A DNA stretch of 64,000 nucleotides from Epiperipatus broadwayi (lineage: Eukaryota > Onychophora > Udeonychophora > Euonychophora > Peripatidae): NCBI GenBank assembly GCA_028023455.1, contig JAQFVV010006273.1:5001128-5065127 (forward strand). Direction: 5' to 3'. A model generated the notes under the pieces. The model saw only the letters and a list, made by a program, of their open reading frames with translations. It did no database searches and had not been told where the DNA came from. A program made the translations under genes and the position numbers. Positions 46,952-58,656 of this stretch are shown piece after piece; the stretch's first letter is position 1, and the number at the start of each line of letters is the position of its first letter.

Positions 46952-46959
46952 ACAAGTAT
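46853..46959. repeat. (TA)n tracts and (TA)n palindrome
   Basis: A TA tract at about 46854-46891 is followed by a second one at 46921-46948. The second is bracketed by ATACTTGTTGA (46910-46920) and its exact inverse (46949-46959). Confidence 0.9.
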
Positions 46960-46984
46960 TAAAATTGGAATAAAATGAGATTTC

Positions 46985-47175
46985 ATCTTGAATGAGAATG
47001 ATGTTGTGAATGTTATTGAGTTGCAAACATGTAGGAGATATTCAGCTGTTTGATACTTGGATCTTGTCTGAAGAAGAAAGTTGTTTGTAAAATGTATGTA
47101 TAATGAGAGAGTATAGTTTGATTTTTTGCACTGGTAAACAGTTGAAATATGGTGGAGTTGATGAAAGAAATATAT
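46985..47175 (+). repeat. Dispersed repeat, family R3
   Basis: The block ATGTATGTATAATGAGAGAG then TTTTTGCACTGGTAAACAG and AATATGGTGGAG parallels 17015-17090. It has no coding content on the plus strand. A minus-strand frame (46765-47187) runs through it and a TA tract and is not credible as a gene. Confidence 0.4.
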
Positions 47176-47419
47176 TGTCAAAAACACAGAAATTACAATG
47201 CTAGATTTCTTTAATGTAGGTATATTAAAAATAGATAGATTTATAAGAAATAAAACCTCGGTATTTAAATGACCTTTAATGCATGATAAATCTGTTTAAG
47301 ACTTTTTTTCCAACATTGTTATATTCTAATGAGAATTCACTATTTCAAAATATTGTTCATTTATACATTTATTTATTTTTATTTAGATTTTTTAAAAACA
47401 ATCTTTGTTAATAACTGAA

Positions 47420-47862
47420 ATGAACGAACAATTATCAGAAAGTATTTATTTGGCACCTACAGAGCCTACTTTTGAACTTACTATTGATGAGATTTTAGAA
47501 AATGTGGCAAAAAAAACACCACACAAAGAGGCTTTTGTTTTTTATCCACAGGATGAAAGAATAAGCTTTGTCCATTTAAAATCTGAGGTATGTTCTTCAC
47601 AATATCAATTGAATACTTAATTTATTTAAAAATTAAACCATTATTCTAAAATATTGTTTTTTGTTTATTTTTTTAAAAGGCTGAAAAATTAGCAGCAGGA
47701 TTTTCTTTTCTAAATCTTCAAAAAAATGATCGATTAGCTATCATGGGTGAGAATAACTCAAACTTTATTATCACAGCATTAGCTGCTATGAAACTTGGCA
47801 TTGTTTTTATTGGAATTAGCCCTGAATCAGAACCAACTGATTTACTATTTATTTTTAAACAG
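47420..47862 (+). CDS. Acyl-CoA synthetase (AMP-binding, ACSF2-like), first two coding exons
   Basis: Two coding exons of an adenylate-forming acyl-CoA ligase, which activates a fatty acid with ATP and joins it to CoA. Exon 1 (47420-47587, 56 codons) starts at MNEQLSESIY; the ATG at 47420 is the first Met. It contains DEILENVAKKTPHKEAFVF, the usual N-terminal signature. It ends GAG|GTATGT. The intron is 92 bases and ends TTTTAAAAG. Exon 2 (47680-47862, 61 codons) has AEKLAAGF, NDRLAIMGENNSNFI and AAMKLGIVFIGISPESE, and ends CAG|GTAAGT. Both exons are phase 0 and join in frame. The ATP-binding TSGTTG..KG loop and the C-terminal domain are not in the window to the right as far as I can see. No mitochondrial presequence is evident, unlike typical ACSF2. 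Other AMP-binding enzymes remain possible. Confidence 0.85.
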
Positions 47863-48490
47863 GTAAGTACCAAATAAAAAATTAATTGTAAAACATGCTA
47901 AAACATATTGCAAGTAGGTAAGAAACAGAATAGTTAATTCTATGCATTTTATATTTTCCTTTTAATTTTTAGTATTAAAGCTTAAACATTTCTCTATTAC
48001 ACATGTCTTTAGAACAGAATGCTAACACTTTTTATAATAAATAAAAAGTAATATTCAAGTAATTTTAAAAGATAAACAACCATTATTAATTATGTAATAT
48101 TGACAACATGAACATGGAGCAACTAAGTTCAAATAAACTACTACATTAATTTATAAATACTTTTAAGACAGGCTGTAACCTATATCAAATGCGCCTTGAA
48201 ATTTATAATAGTCAAGCAATATCTTTACTTTGCCAATAGAAGGACCTCTCAAACCATGAAACAATATATTGACTTTTATAAAGAAAAGAGCAGCCATGTT
48301 ATTGGAAATTTAACTTTCCACTTATATAAACCAATCTGTGCACTTAATAAATAATTATAACTCTCCATTAATTCATAAACAAAATTTTCAGAAAATCATT
48401 TATAAAAAATATATATTATGCACTTGCTATGCAAACATATTAAATCTACATGTGACATTCACAAAGTCCATTTTCTTGAAAAAAAAAAAA
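47863..48490 (+). other. Intron sequence of the acyl-CoA synthetase gene
   Basis: The stretch begins with the donor GTAAGT after exon 2. No further coding exon was recognised here or further right, so the next intron may be many kilobases long and contain the PLE remnant that follows. Confidence 0.5.
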
Positions 48491-48969
48491 TCAAGCTTCT
48501 CTTTGATTAATTGTTGTAGGGTGCCTGCTGCAAGCTTCTTTAATCTTTCTTTTTGTATCATTTCTCTCTGTACAAACAATACTTGCTGCTAATGGTTGAA
48601 AAATATGGCCAGTAGTTTTGTCATGTTCTGCAAATATTGAATTACCCAGTGCTTTTGTTTTTGTCCTATTATATAAATATTTGTGATGACATAATATTGT
48701 TACAATATTAGCCTTGGTTTTACCATAATATGAGGCATGACAATTGTTGTAGGGGCAGGTAATTTTATATTCAACATAAGGAATCAATTCAATGTTATTT
48801 TTCCTTCAGTAGTATTTATTATTCTGTTAGTGGAAGGAGGTGAATGAAAGGCAATTTCAAATTCATTGGAAAGTTTATTAATAATTTGTTTGGATAATGA
48901 GTAGATATATGGAATAAAGATGTTAATAAAAATGATGATCATGTAATGTTTATTGGAATAAGGATGCAT
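48491..48969 (-). pseudogene. Penelope-like element 3' end with GIY-YIG endonuclease
   Basis: On the minus strand two open pieces in different frames make one protein end. 48784-48969 gives FIPYIYSLSKQIINKL and FHSPPSTNRIINTTEG. 48491-48787 gives YKITCPYNNCHASYYGKTKA (GIY-YIG core with its cysteine pair), KALGNSIFAEHDKTTGHIF and IVCTERNDTKRKIKEA, then a stop. A single frameshift near 48785 separates them. It is the best kept of the four PLE ends here and the closest to 857-1420. The reverse transcriptase is absent, as expected after 5' truncation. It would lie inside an intron of the host gene, on the opposite strand. Confidence 0.85.
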
Positions 48970-50250
48970 GGTTTATTTGCTTTTTGTTGTTGTTGATTTA
49001 TTTTATAGAAAAATAGTATAACTTAAAATAGTTTAAATAGATCCTACAGCAATTAATCGAAGAAAAGCTTGCTTTTTTATTTCAAGAAAATGGACTTTGT
49101 GAATAATGCATGTAGGTTTAAATATGTTTGCATAGCATGTGCATGATATATATTTTTTCATTAAACATAAATCTGTGAACATAAGATTACATATTTCCCA
49201 AAAGCACTCAGATGAATATTTTATTAAATTTTATTTTTAAGCTTCATTGTCTGTGTGTAAAGCACTTATAGTCTTATTAATTAAGTTAATTATAGTAAGA
49301 TTAAATACTTATTATAAATACAAAATTAACCTAATATATCTCTCCACTTTTACCAATTTATAATATTATAAAATCAAATCATACTGTTAGATAACATTAA
49401 AATTTATAACATCCAATCATATCAATATATAAAATAAATGATAAATTTCTATTTGATGCTTATTCAAATACTATGTGCAAATCATATCCAATAATTTTTC
49501 AGTTTAATAAAGACTATGTTGTTAAAACTTTAGACTATAATTATCAAGGCATATGACAGATTATTAGTGTTTATGATAACCAAATGTTAATATTAAAATT
49601 TAATATCTAAACTAAATTTATGATTTACATCAATGAATTTTAAATAAAATTAAAGCAACTCATTCTAATTTGTAATAGAAAAAATATATTATTCTTACCA
49701 ACTCTCTATAATTTTTAGTCATCTATATGACTGAAAAGTGACTTAACATAATGTACACATTAATCAATAATAGTTTAAAATAAAATATGTGAATATCAAA
49801 TTGCAATTATTGTTGCTCATTTTCGATAATTATCATATTTGTAATTTATCCATCATCAATTCAATTTAGATATAATTTCTATCTTAAAATAATTTGTTAC
49901 TTGCAACTAACAATATAATTACAATAAGCTTCTAATCATTTATTAAATATTTAAGGATGTCAAATTAGTTAATTTATTACTGAATAAAAACCTATAACTG
50001 ATCTGATAATAAACATTGCATTCAATATAAAAAAATGATATTCAATTATACTTTCTTATTCTTCTGGTGGTTTAATTTCTGGACTATTTTGTAGTTGCTT
50101 TTAAGGAATTATGTGATATAATCAATTCATGAACAGTATCTCATCCATGCAATTTTAACTAATAAATTTGCATTTTAGAATTTAATGACAACAATACAAG
50201 TTTACCAGTTTTAAATCAATTCAACATTTGTTAACAAATGGATAAAAATT

Positions 50251-50303
<53 letters not shown>

Positions 50304-50745
50304 AAACACCATAAATATTTAAAATATATACATATGATCAATTATGCATTATACAGTAGGTTCTCAATTGATATTAATTGTTTTAAATTAAATAGGTGAT
50401 TGACATCAAACTTCACCTATCAAATGCTAAGATTAAAATGTATATTTATGTAGCACAAACATCTTCTAATACATAGACATTTTTTAAAATATAAGAATTC
50501 AGGATAAAATTAAATTTTATATAAAATAGTTAATAATTATGATGTACAATTACCAATGTTCATATAACTATATTGTAATCAGCAATGTTAATCAGATTTA
50601 TATAATAGCAAAGAACTGTTACATAGGTTTTACAAATGTTACATTTGATTAACTATATTTAGTTTCAATTTTTATTGCTATAAATGAATTGAAATATATT
50701 GTATGGAATTATTATATTAATTTTGTAATAATATTACAAATTTAA
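48970..50745. other. AT-rich stretch without recognised gene
   Basis: A long pure (TA)n lies at about 50253-50301. No coding frame is recognised; sequence around 49060-49160 is partly an inverted echo of 48390-48490 (CTATGCAAACATA, AAGTCCATTTTCTTGAA). Confidence 0.5.
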
Positions 50746-50747
50746 TC

Positions 50748-50830
50748 AAGCATTGGTGGCCTAGTGGTTGCCTTCCAAGCAGCTGGCCAGGTTCGCTTTC
50801 TGGTCAACACATTTGACATATGAAAAAATA
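50748..50830 (+). repeat. tRNA-Gly(TCC)-derived SINE head or tRNA pseudogene
   Basis: GCATTGGTGGCCTAGTGGTT (box A) is followed by CTTCCAAGCAG, with TCC in the anticodon position, and by GGCCAGGTTCGCTTTCTGGT (box B GGTTCGCTTTC). This is the layout of a tRNA-Gly. About seven bases of the D stem are missing and the acceptor stem is imperfect, so it is not a working tRNA. A related head with an A-rich tail occurs at 61505. Confidence 0.7.
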
Positions 50831-52880
50831 TATATAAAAAGTAAAAATAGTAAGATATCTAGCAAATGTTAATTAAGATAGTTATAAAAAGAAATTTTCT
50901 AGGATTAAATTGTAATGGTGTTTTTTTTTAAATACAAAAAAAGTGTTAATTAAAATTAGTTAGTTTTTAACACCTGCTGTATAGAAAAAAATTACAATTA
51001 TAATTATTTTTGAAAAAAACAAAACAATATATAATAAAATAATAGACTTAATCAGACAATGTTTAATATATATATGGTAAGAAATGGTTCATTTTCCTGC
51101 TGCAAAAAAATATAGAATATGATTGCTACAAGAAAAATTCATTTATTATTTAAAATAGAATTGGTAATTTTCGTATGACATTATACATATATATATATAT
51201 ATAAATATAAACTATAACTAGGTTGTTCTATAAATATCATCTTAAGTAGCATTTACAGTTAGAATTTAATGACATTTTAAAACAATAAATGTGAAAGCTA
51301 CTCAAAATGACACTCATGCCACAATCTAGTTATATTTTTTATATATTTATACACTGGAATATTAAAAAGTGTAAACTTAATTTCAGTGTTTTGATTATTT
51401 ATATAGGAATATCTAAAAAAAAGAAGAGTGAAATAAAGGTATATATATATAATAGAATCTGCAAGTAAGCTTGATATTTTTGAATATTTAATACAATTTA
51501 TTGTTTGCTGAAAATATTTTCTTAATACTATATACATAACCAGGTGCATATCATTAGCTGAAATTCAAATCTAAACTATTACTATCACAACATTTTTTTC
51601 TAACGGCACACTCTATTCAACTTATGTTTGTTTTATAAGAATGCACTTTTGAAAAAAAAGTTGTTTGATAATAGGAATATTACACACATAGACATGCATA
51701 TATATGTACATATACATTTACGAAGCTTTAATGAAGGTTATATGAAATGGTTGAAATGGTTGAAATGTCAAAAAAGTAGAAATACATTTTCTAATAAATA
51801 TCAAGTTTTGTACGGTAGGTATATGAGTGTATTTTTATATGTTTACATTTTTTAGGCTTAAATACCTTAATTAATTCATCCTATTCTTATATTTAAACTA
51901 ATTATGCAATGTTTATTCAAGCAATGTTTTTACTATTCTTTTACATAAATGTTTATGACTTATAAAAATAGACTGTATGGGAGGTTTTGTGAAATATTTA
52001 TGAACTGTAACTTCACTGTATATTTTATATTCATTAAATGTCAATGCATAATCAGACAGCTTTTTAAATGAAAGTGTTTGATATTTTAATAAAAATTAAT
52101 GAATAAATATATTTAAATTGCAATATATTAATAAATTTTGTTTTGATTAATCTTGGCATTATTATAAACAAAATTCAAATTTTTTTATTTTGATAATGGT
52201 AATATAAAAAAAAATTGTACAAAAAATTATACAAAATTAGAAAAAGGAATAACAGAATTAATTAAATGATCTGAATTGTTTGCTATTAGAATAATCTAAT
52301 AGCAATATATTATTATTTAATTGAAGTTTTATGCAAGAATAATTTTATAACTTAGATTACAATTTAAATCAAGATTATGGTCAGATATATGGTTGAAAAC
52401 ATTTTATACAGTTAGTAATTACAACAAACATTAAAAGTTGTATCATAATTAGTAAAAAATGATAGATAAACTATAAGAATTAACTTTATTTTAGTATTGT
52501 TATTAATATAAAAAGAAGTATTACTAACACTCTTTATAACATTGATGAGATAATCTAAGAAAGATATCCATTACTATGAAAGAAAAAAAGAAGTATAAAA
52601 ATATCACAACAAAGCACAAAATGCTTTTGTAACCAAATTCTGAATTTGTTTTTTCTCCTTATTGGTTTTTATAATATATATGCTTAAAATAAAGCAAATA
52701 CAATAGTATTAAATGTCTCACTATTTATCACAAATTTGTATGCTAAATTACTTTTATAAAAAAAAAAGATTGCTAAATCTCCTATCAAAATGACAGCAGA
52801 AAGTCCTACTTTTAACATTCAAGTATTTAAATTAAGCTATATTTAGTGTTTTTCTAAGTGTATTTAAACTAAACCATATT
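50831..52880. other. AT-rich stretch without recognised gene
   Basis: Frames at 51298-51549 (-) and 51628-51855 (+) show no domain and look fortuitous. Confidence 0.5.
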
Positions 52881-52884
52881 TAGT

Positions 52885-53010
52885 ATTTGCCTTTGATAAA
52901 ATAGCTCATTTGGTTAGAACATTGCCTTAAAATTTGATATTCAAATATCTAAAGGTATAAGCTTGATTCCTATACTAATATTGTCACTGGTCAATCCAGA
53001 ACCACTTGAA
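52885..53010 (+). repeat. tRNA-derived SINE, family T
   Basis: GCCTTTGATAAAATAGCTCA then TTTGGTTAGAACATTG is a box A-like tRNA head, and GCTTGATTCCTATAC, about 60 bases later, is box B-like. The wide spacing suggests an insertion in the variable region. The second copy is at 44735. Confidence 0.6.
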
Positions 53011-54090
53011 GAAGAGTAAAAAATAATACTACTCAAAACATTGTGCAATTATTGACAAATGTTGTCTGTATGTGTGTTATTACTAACAAATTATTTGTAT
53101 TTAAAAAGTTTAAAATTTTCTGGATATTGAACATTTAATAATAGATGATGTAAATAGTTCAACATATTATCACACAGCCATATTTAGAATTTAAAAATTT
53201 TAAATATAAAATAATGTAATTAATATTCCGCTAATAATAGAATTTGGTTAGTATTCCAACAGCATCTATTACTGAAAAAGTAGTTTGTAAGTAATAAATT
53301 AAATAAAAATTTAAAACTGCAGCAAATTAATAAGATAATCAGGAATTATCAGGGAAATTAGATTTCTCATTTTGATGAAATTATGGTGAAAATTATAAAA
53401 AAAATGATAAAATGTTTTATAATTTTGTTGGCATTTTAATAAAACATAATGTGAGATAATAAGTTTATACCTGGTTTAATCACTTAAAATAGTAATTTTT
53501 GATAACAATAACTTAGATGATTTCAAATTTGGTAGTATAGACTTATATATGTAATAGATTTGTAAACAGGATATATTATCAATAACAAATAGATTGATCT
53601 ATGATCACTAGATTATTAATGATATTGAATTTAAGATATGCAAACTTGACAGCTTAAAGCCAATTAGGATATTTATCTAAATCAAACAATCTTTAATTTA
53701 GAGTTCACAATTTATTATACAGCTTTTGGCAAGGAAAATAACTTAAGTCATTGACACTTTTTTGAAATGACTTACTTACCATCACTGTATGCTGAAGCCT
53801 CAGTTTAAATCCAGAAAAACCCTTTGCTATTCCTAATATTTCCATCACTGTTGTGTCAGACAATGAAACTACTCAATGAATCATGCTTAACTAACAATAT
53901 TGGTCAAATTTCAGCATCACATCCTGAAAATAATGGGCAAATTAATAATATGATGCTAAGATCTAAAAAGAACACTTAAAAAGTAATCTCAAACCTAGAA
54001 TATTTGCTTAGTGAAGATAATGATTCTAGAATTTATCCCAAATTTTTTATATTAAAAATAGAAGCTGTAATGTTCAAACTAGTTCAGGTT
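53011..54090. other. AT-rich stretch without recognised gene
   Basis: Nothing recognisable was found. Confidence 0.5.
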
Positions 54091-54106
54091 TTAGTAGTAA
54101 ACCTGA

Positions 54107-54142
<36 letters not shown>

Positions 54143-54153
54143 TTTACTACTAA
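54091..54153. repeat. (TA)n palindrome with 13-bp unique arms
   Basis: TTAGTAGTAAACC (54091-54103) and its exact inverse (54141-54153) flank a TA tract. A second TA tract with short CAATAATA/TATTATTG arms follows at about 54167-54208. Confidence 0.9.
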
Positions 54154-54166
54154 TATATCTGGATAC

Positions 54167-54208
<42 letters not shown>

Positions 54209-54209
54209 A

Positions 54210-55395
54210 AATAACAGGCAAGGCAACAGTAATGTCTTAATCAGATAATAACATCATAAGTTCAGAATTTTAATACTTTCATTAAGAAAAAAATGTTTTA
54301 ATTTAGTTTTGAACAAATTATTTTTAATCAATCATAGAATTTAACAAGATTGATTTTAACATTTCCAGGTATTATTTTAATTATTCATTAGCATTATAAC
54401 AATTAATGAATTTTTTTTTACCCATAATAGAATGCATTTCTTGCAATAGTTGATGCATTGTAAGTAAACAAAAACAATAATAAGCATGAAGAATAATATC
54501 AGTATTAGTAATTATCTCCAAAATATACTATTACATTTATTACAATGTGTTAATAGAAACTGTGGTACTTTAATTGCATGACAGTATCCTTTGCCATTTA
54601 ATTTTCATTAGCATTTCAGTAACCAATACTGTTGATACTATTACAAATATGGTTACCTAGTTTGTCACAAAGATAGTACAGAATATCTTTGATAATTCTT
54701 TGCAAGTGATTAGTCAATTTTTAGTATAATTTATTTACATTCTAATAACCAATCATCACTGTTTAAATAAACATCCAGTTATGCTTGCATTAGTAACATT
54801 AATTTTCATCAAAATATTACTTAAAACAATCATGGGTACTGTTTCAAGTAATACAATATTATCTATTCTTATTGCAGATTTATATCTTAACTATATTTCC
54901 TCAGTATTGTTGCCAAACACAGGATCATCTAAATTGTAAACTATTATAATAATGTGATGTCAACATCAGATATCATGTAAAATACATTTTTATTACAGAT
55001 TTCATACTGTATAAAAATGACAAATTACTCTGTAATACACATAAATTTCAGAAATAATGATCTTCAACATTCATCCTGGAACACTGGAAATAATAAATAT
55101 AAATAAAACAACCACCTAATTTATATAATGCTATAAAGATAGACAAAATAATAACAAAGTATTATACTTTCTTGTTATAAATTAAGTGTTTCAATATGAA
55201 TATCCTTAATAATCTATTCATTACACATTCCTATGGTGAATTTTTAAAATTAAGATTCTAAGTAAATTGAATATTTGAATTTGTTTTGATTTATGTACAA
55301 TCATGGTTAAACAGGCTAATTTATGATAAGTAACCTTAGTATCAAATATCTTTATTTTAATACAAGTTAGTATTCATTACAGTATTAATATAAGT
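54210..55395. other. AT-rich stretch without recognised gene
   Basis: Nothing recognisable was found. Confidence 0.5.
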
Positions 55396-55396
55396 C

Positions 55397-55768
55397 AAGA
55401 AGTTGTTATAGTCAAAATAAGTCATAGATCACATGACCCTATCTCTTAAGCTTGTAAGTTATAAACAATGAGGATTGCCAATTCCTCTACAAGCTTTATG
55501 ATAAATGCTTAGCCAGAGCCAGCACTTAAAATATCTCTGTCAGGAACTCCCCCAAACCCCTGATCATGGTTTTGTGCTTTGGAATTCCTCAGATCTAATG
55601 TCTAAACCTACCCTGACACCTCTCTGAGGAATGCCAAAGCATAAAAACATGGACAGGGCTTTGGGGGGTTCCTGACAGAGATATTTTAAGTGCTGGCTCT
55701 GGCTAAGCATTTATCATAAAGCTTGTAGAGGAATTGGCAATCCTCATTGTTTATAAGAAGTTGTTATA
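55397..55768. mobile_element. GC-richer foldback insertion with 14-bp target duplication
   Basis: AAGAAGTTGTTATA occurs at 55397-55410 and again at 55755-55768, bracketing a 344-base insertion. Inside, 55459-about 55590 and about 55625-55756 are reverse complements at about 95 percent identity (for example ATGAGGATTGCCAATTCCTC and GCTTAGCCAGAGCCAGCACT against their inverses). The unpaired left 48 bases (AAGTCAT.GATCACATGACC, AAGCTTGTA) match 2133-2173. Around the centre each arm contains a hammerhead-like string: on the plus strand CTGAGGA, ATGC-CAAA-GCAT, AAAAAC (55624 onward). The long target duplication points to insertion by target-primed reverse transcription rather than by a cut-and-paste transposase. 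Confidence 0.8.
55615..55680 (+). ncRNA. Hammerhead-like motif in foldback arm
   Basis: CTGAGGA (fits CUGANGA) is followed by a perfect stem ATGC/GCAT with loop CAAA and by AAAAAC in place of GAAAC. GAC then sits at the place of GTC. A weaker mirror copy lies on the minus strand of the left arm (CTGAGGA, ATTC-CAAA-GCAC, AAAACC, ATC). Both are degenerate. The shape agrees with the H2 motifs at 2.2 and 29.7 kb, but this is inference. Confidence 0.35.
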
Positions 55769-55769
55769 T

Positions 55770-58606
55770 TTGTATGAATTGTGGGAAAATAAAGAAAGTT
55801 ATTTCTGAAATGCAAGTATAGTAGAGAGTGATTTTTTAAATTTTATATGTAACATAGCAGCCATAGTAAAAATGTATTGCATGTGATGATTGGAGTTGCC
55901 ATCTTTTTGAATTTATGTATATTTAATTTATAGTGCATTAATCTATTTATTAAATTATTGATAACTAATTTGGTTAGTATTCATAACTACAAATTAAGCC
56001 ATTTCCCAATTAAAAATAAATAATAATATGAATGTGATCACTAAATTCTATAAAGAATTGTATAGGTATGGAAATTTTTATAACAAAAGAAGTTAAAAGA
56101 TCTTATTTTTTAATGACTTTCTTTATTAATATTTATTTAATACATATTTAAACTTTGATTTTTTTCAACTTTGTTTATTATAATACCAGGTATTCATTTA
56201 ATCATTTTATTTTACATTTATTTTTAATATTATTTTATTTTATATTGGATTCATATTCACAAATGTGTTTGTCATAATATAATGATAACTTTTACAATAA
56301 AAGAAATATTAAAATCACAAACAAACGATAAATAGAGAAATGTCTCATAAATAATATAAACCATTGTAGCATTTATGAATTTCAGGATAATTAAAATACT
56401 CAAATACTCCTTTAACATAACAAGTATCTAGAAATACATTACCACAATATGGTAAAATATATTCAGATGAGTTAGAAATTCTATTATAACATACCCCTTA
56501 AATAAAATTGGATAACTGAAATTATAGTTTAGTTAATGTTCACATTTTAAAATTTATTTTTATTGTATATCATTACTATATTTAATTAATGTGAATTTTC
56601 AATTAATTAATAAATAAAACATGCATCATTTTTAATTGCTAATTTTGTTTACTTTTATGATGAAATCCTTTTGACTTGATTGAGTCAGCTGAGATATTAT
56701 TATACAGATATAGCATTTAATAAAAATTAGATAAGTAAATCATGTTTTAGATCATCAATACATTTTAAATTTATTATTAAATGCTTTTATATTAACTTGT
56801 CTTCTCTGAATGTCAATATTTTTGAATGTTTTACAATGAAAATTTAATCTATTTCCATTTACAATTTGAATTCGCATTCTAATACTTCCCAAGAAAACTT
56901 CTTAACAACTGAGCCAAAAAAACATTACATTTGTAGAATAAAATTTTATTAATATTGATTTGACTTATACTTAATTAAAAAGCCTATACACAAATATTTT
57001 TATATAGCAAATGATCACATGATATTTAAATATAGAATTTGTTTGTTGAGAGTGTATTTTTTTTATTTTCACAACTTTTTATTAAACTATAATTTTTGTC
57101 AGGTTGTTTTGTAGTTCTAACCATTTTTTAAAGTAATATGTAACTATAACTAAAAAGTAAAAAAATAATAAATAAAAAAATTTTTTTTGAATAATGCCTT
57201 TATGTAAACAACCAACTATAATGTAGAAAAATAACAAAGTGATCCAAATAAAAAAAAACATATCGTGTCATTTCACAGAAACATTTGAGGCTACAAAAAT
57301 CAAAAAGCCTTTAAATGCTTTTATGAAATGATACAACATATTTTTAGTCAGATTATTTTTTTCTACTTTTTAATTAGCTGTTTACATAAAAGCATTATTT
57401 CTTTTTTTTATATATTTTATTTTTAGTAGTCTTTATTATTTTACAACACCAAGGTTTGGTTTTAATGATGTAATAATTAAAACCTTCTGTTTTTGCTGTA
57501 AAGCTTTTTATTTAATGTTATGAGAAAATCACATTGATTTCACGATATTAGTAACTTATGACATGATGACAGTTTGAAACAAAAAGTCAAACATTTTGAT
57601 TAATCACTAGCTATTTTTTAATAACAGATACAAGTTAATGCTGAGAACTAAATCTTTATATTCAAAATCATCATACAAAAACGTTTTTAATGAAAAAAAA
57701 TTCTTTGTATTTTCAGCTAAAAAATGATGAAAATATATATTTTTAATTTTTGAATTAATTTATCACAAATATAAAAATTCCACAATTGTTCTTGAAAGAA
57801 AAATATCAAAAAGTTATTTTTCTAAATACCTTTTTTATTTAAACATTTTTATGGCATAAAAATGCAACAGAATGGGAGATATTTTTTATAGAAAAATGTA
57901 TGCTATGATATAATACGTAAGTAACAGATATTAATTAACATAAATAATTTAACATAACTTTATAAAGAAAATCTTCAAAAATACCACACATAAATAAATG
58001 GAAAATATTTTGATTTATAATATCTAAGTTGTATTTAAAGCTAATAATTAATTATTTTAGATGTTGTTTATCTTTTCAGTCTTCTTGTATTGCTAATATT
58101 GAAAAAAAAAAACACTTTAATCAATGCTACTTCTTTTATGATTTTTCAGCAATGTTTGATTAAATTTAGTTTTTACATGTTTGAGTGTTGAGCAATTTTT
58201 TTTATATCTATTAAAATTTAATTTAATTACATTATTTTATAAACATATAATAATTTTATTTTAATACAACTATATAAATACACATATATGTTGGAATAAT
58301 ATTATTGTATATGTATATGTGCAGACACAATTATATCAAAGTAAGATTATTGTTTACTTATGTAAATAATAATGTAATAATAAGATAATTTCTAGATCTG
58401 AAAAAGGGCTGCTAAAGTTAAATAAAATATTGTGAAAAGTAGATTTTAAAGTAGAATTTTTTTTATTTTTTAAATTTTAACTGTTAAATGCTATCAGAAT
58501 GGCACACACTGCAGTAAGCTGGCAATATTTATTATTGATTTTTTTTAACATTGGTATATTGAATATTATAGAATTTATTCCAGAGTATTTTGGTTGCATA
58601 TATATA

Positions 58607-58656
<50 letters not shown>

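Noticed and set aside
46765-47187. 140-codon minus-strand frame
   Set aside because: A third of it is Tyr/Ile repeats from the TA tract, and it runs through a palindrome and a dispersed repeat.
50748-50830. Functional tRNA-Gly gene
   Set aside because: About seven bases of the D arm are missing and the acceptor stem does not close.
51628-51855. Possible third exon of the acyl-CoA synthetase gene
   Set aside because: The translation does not resemble the next block of AMP-binding enzymes and the ATP-binding loop is absent.
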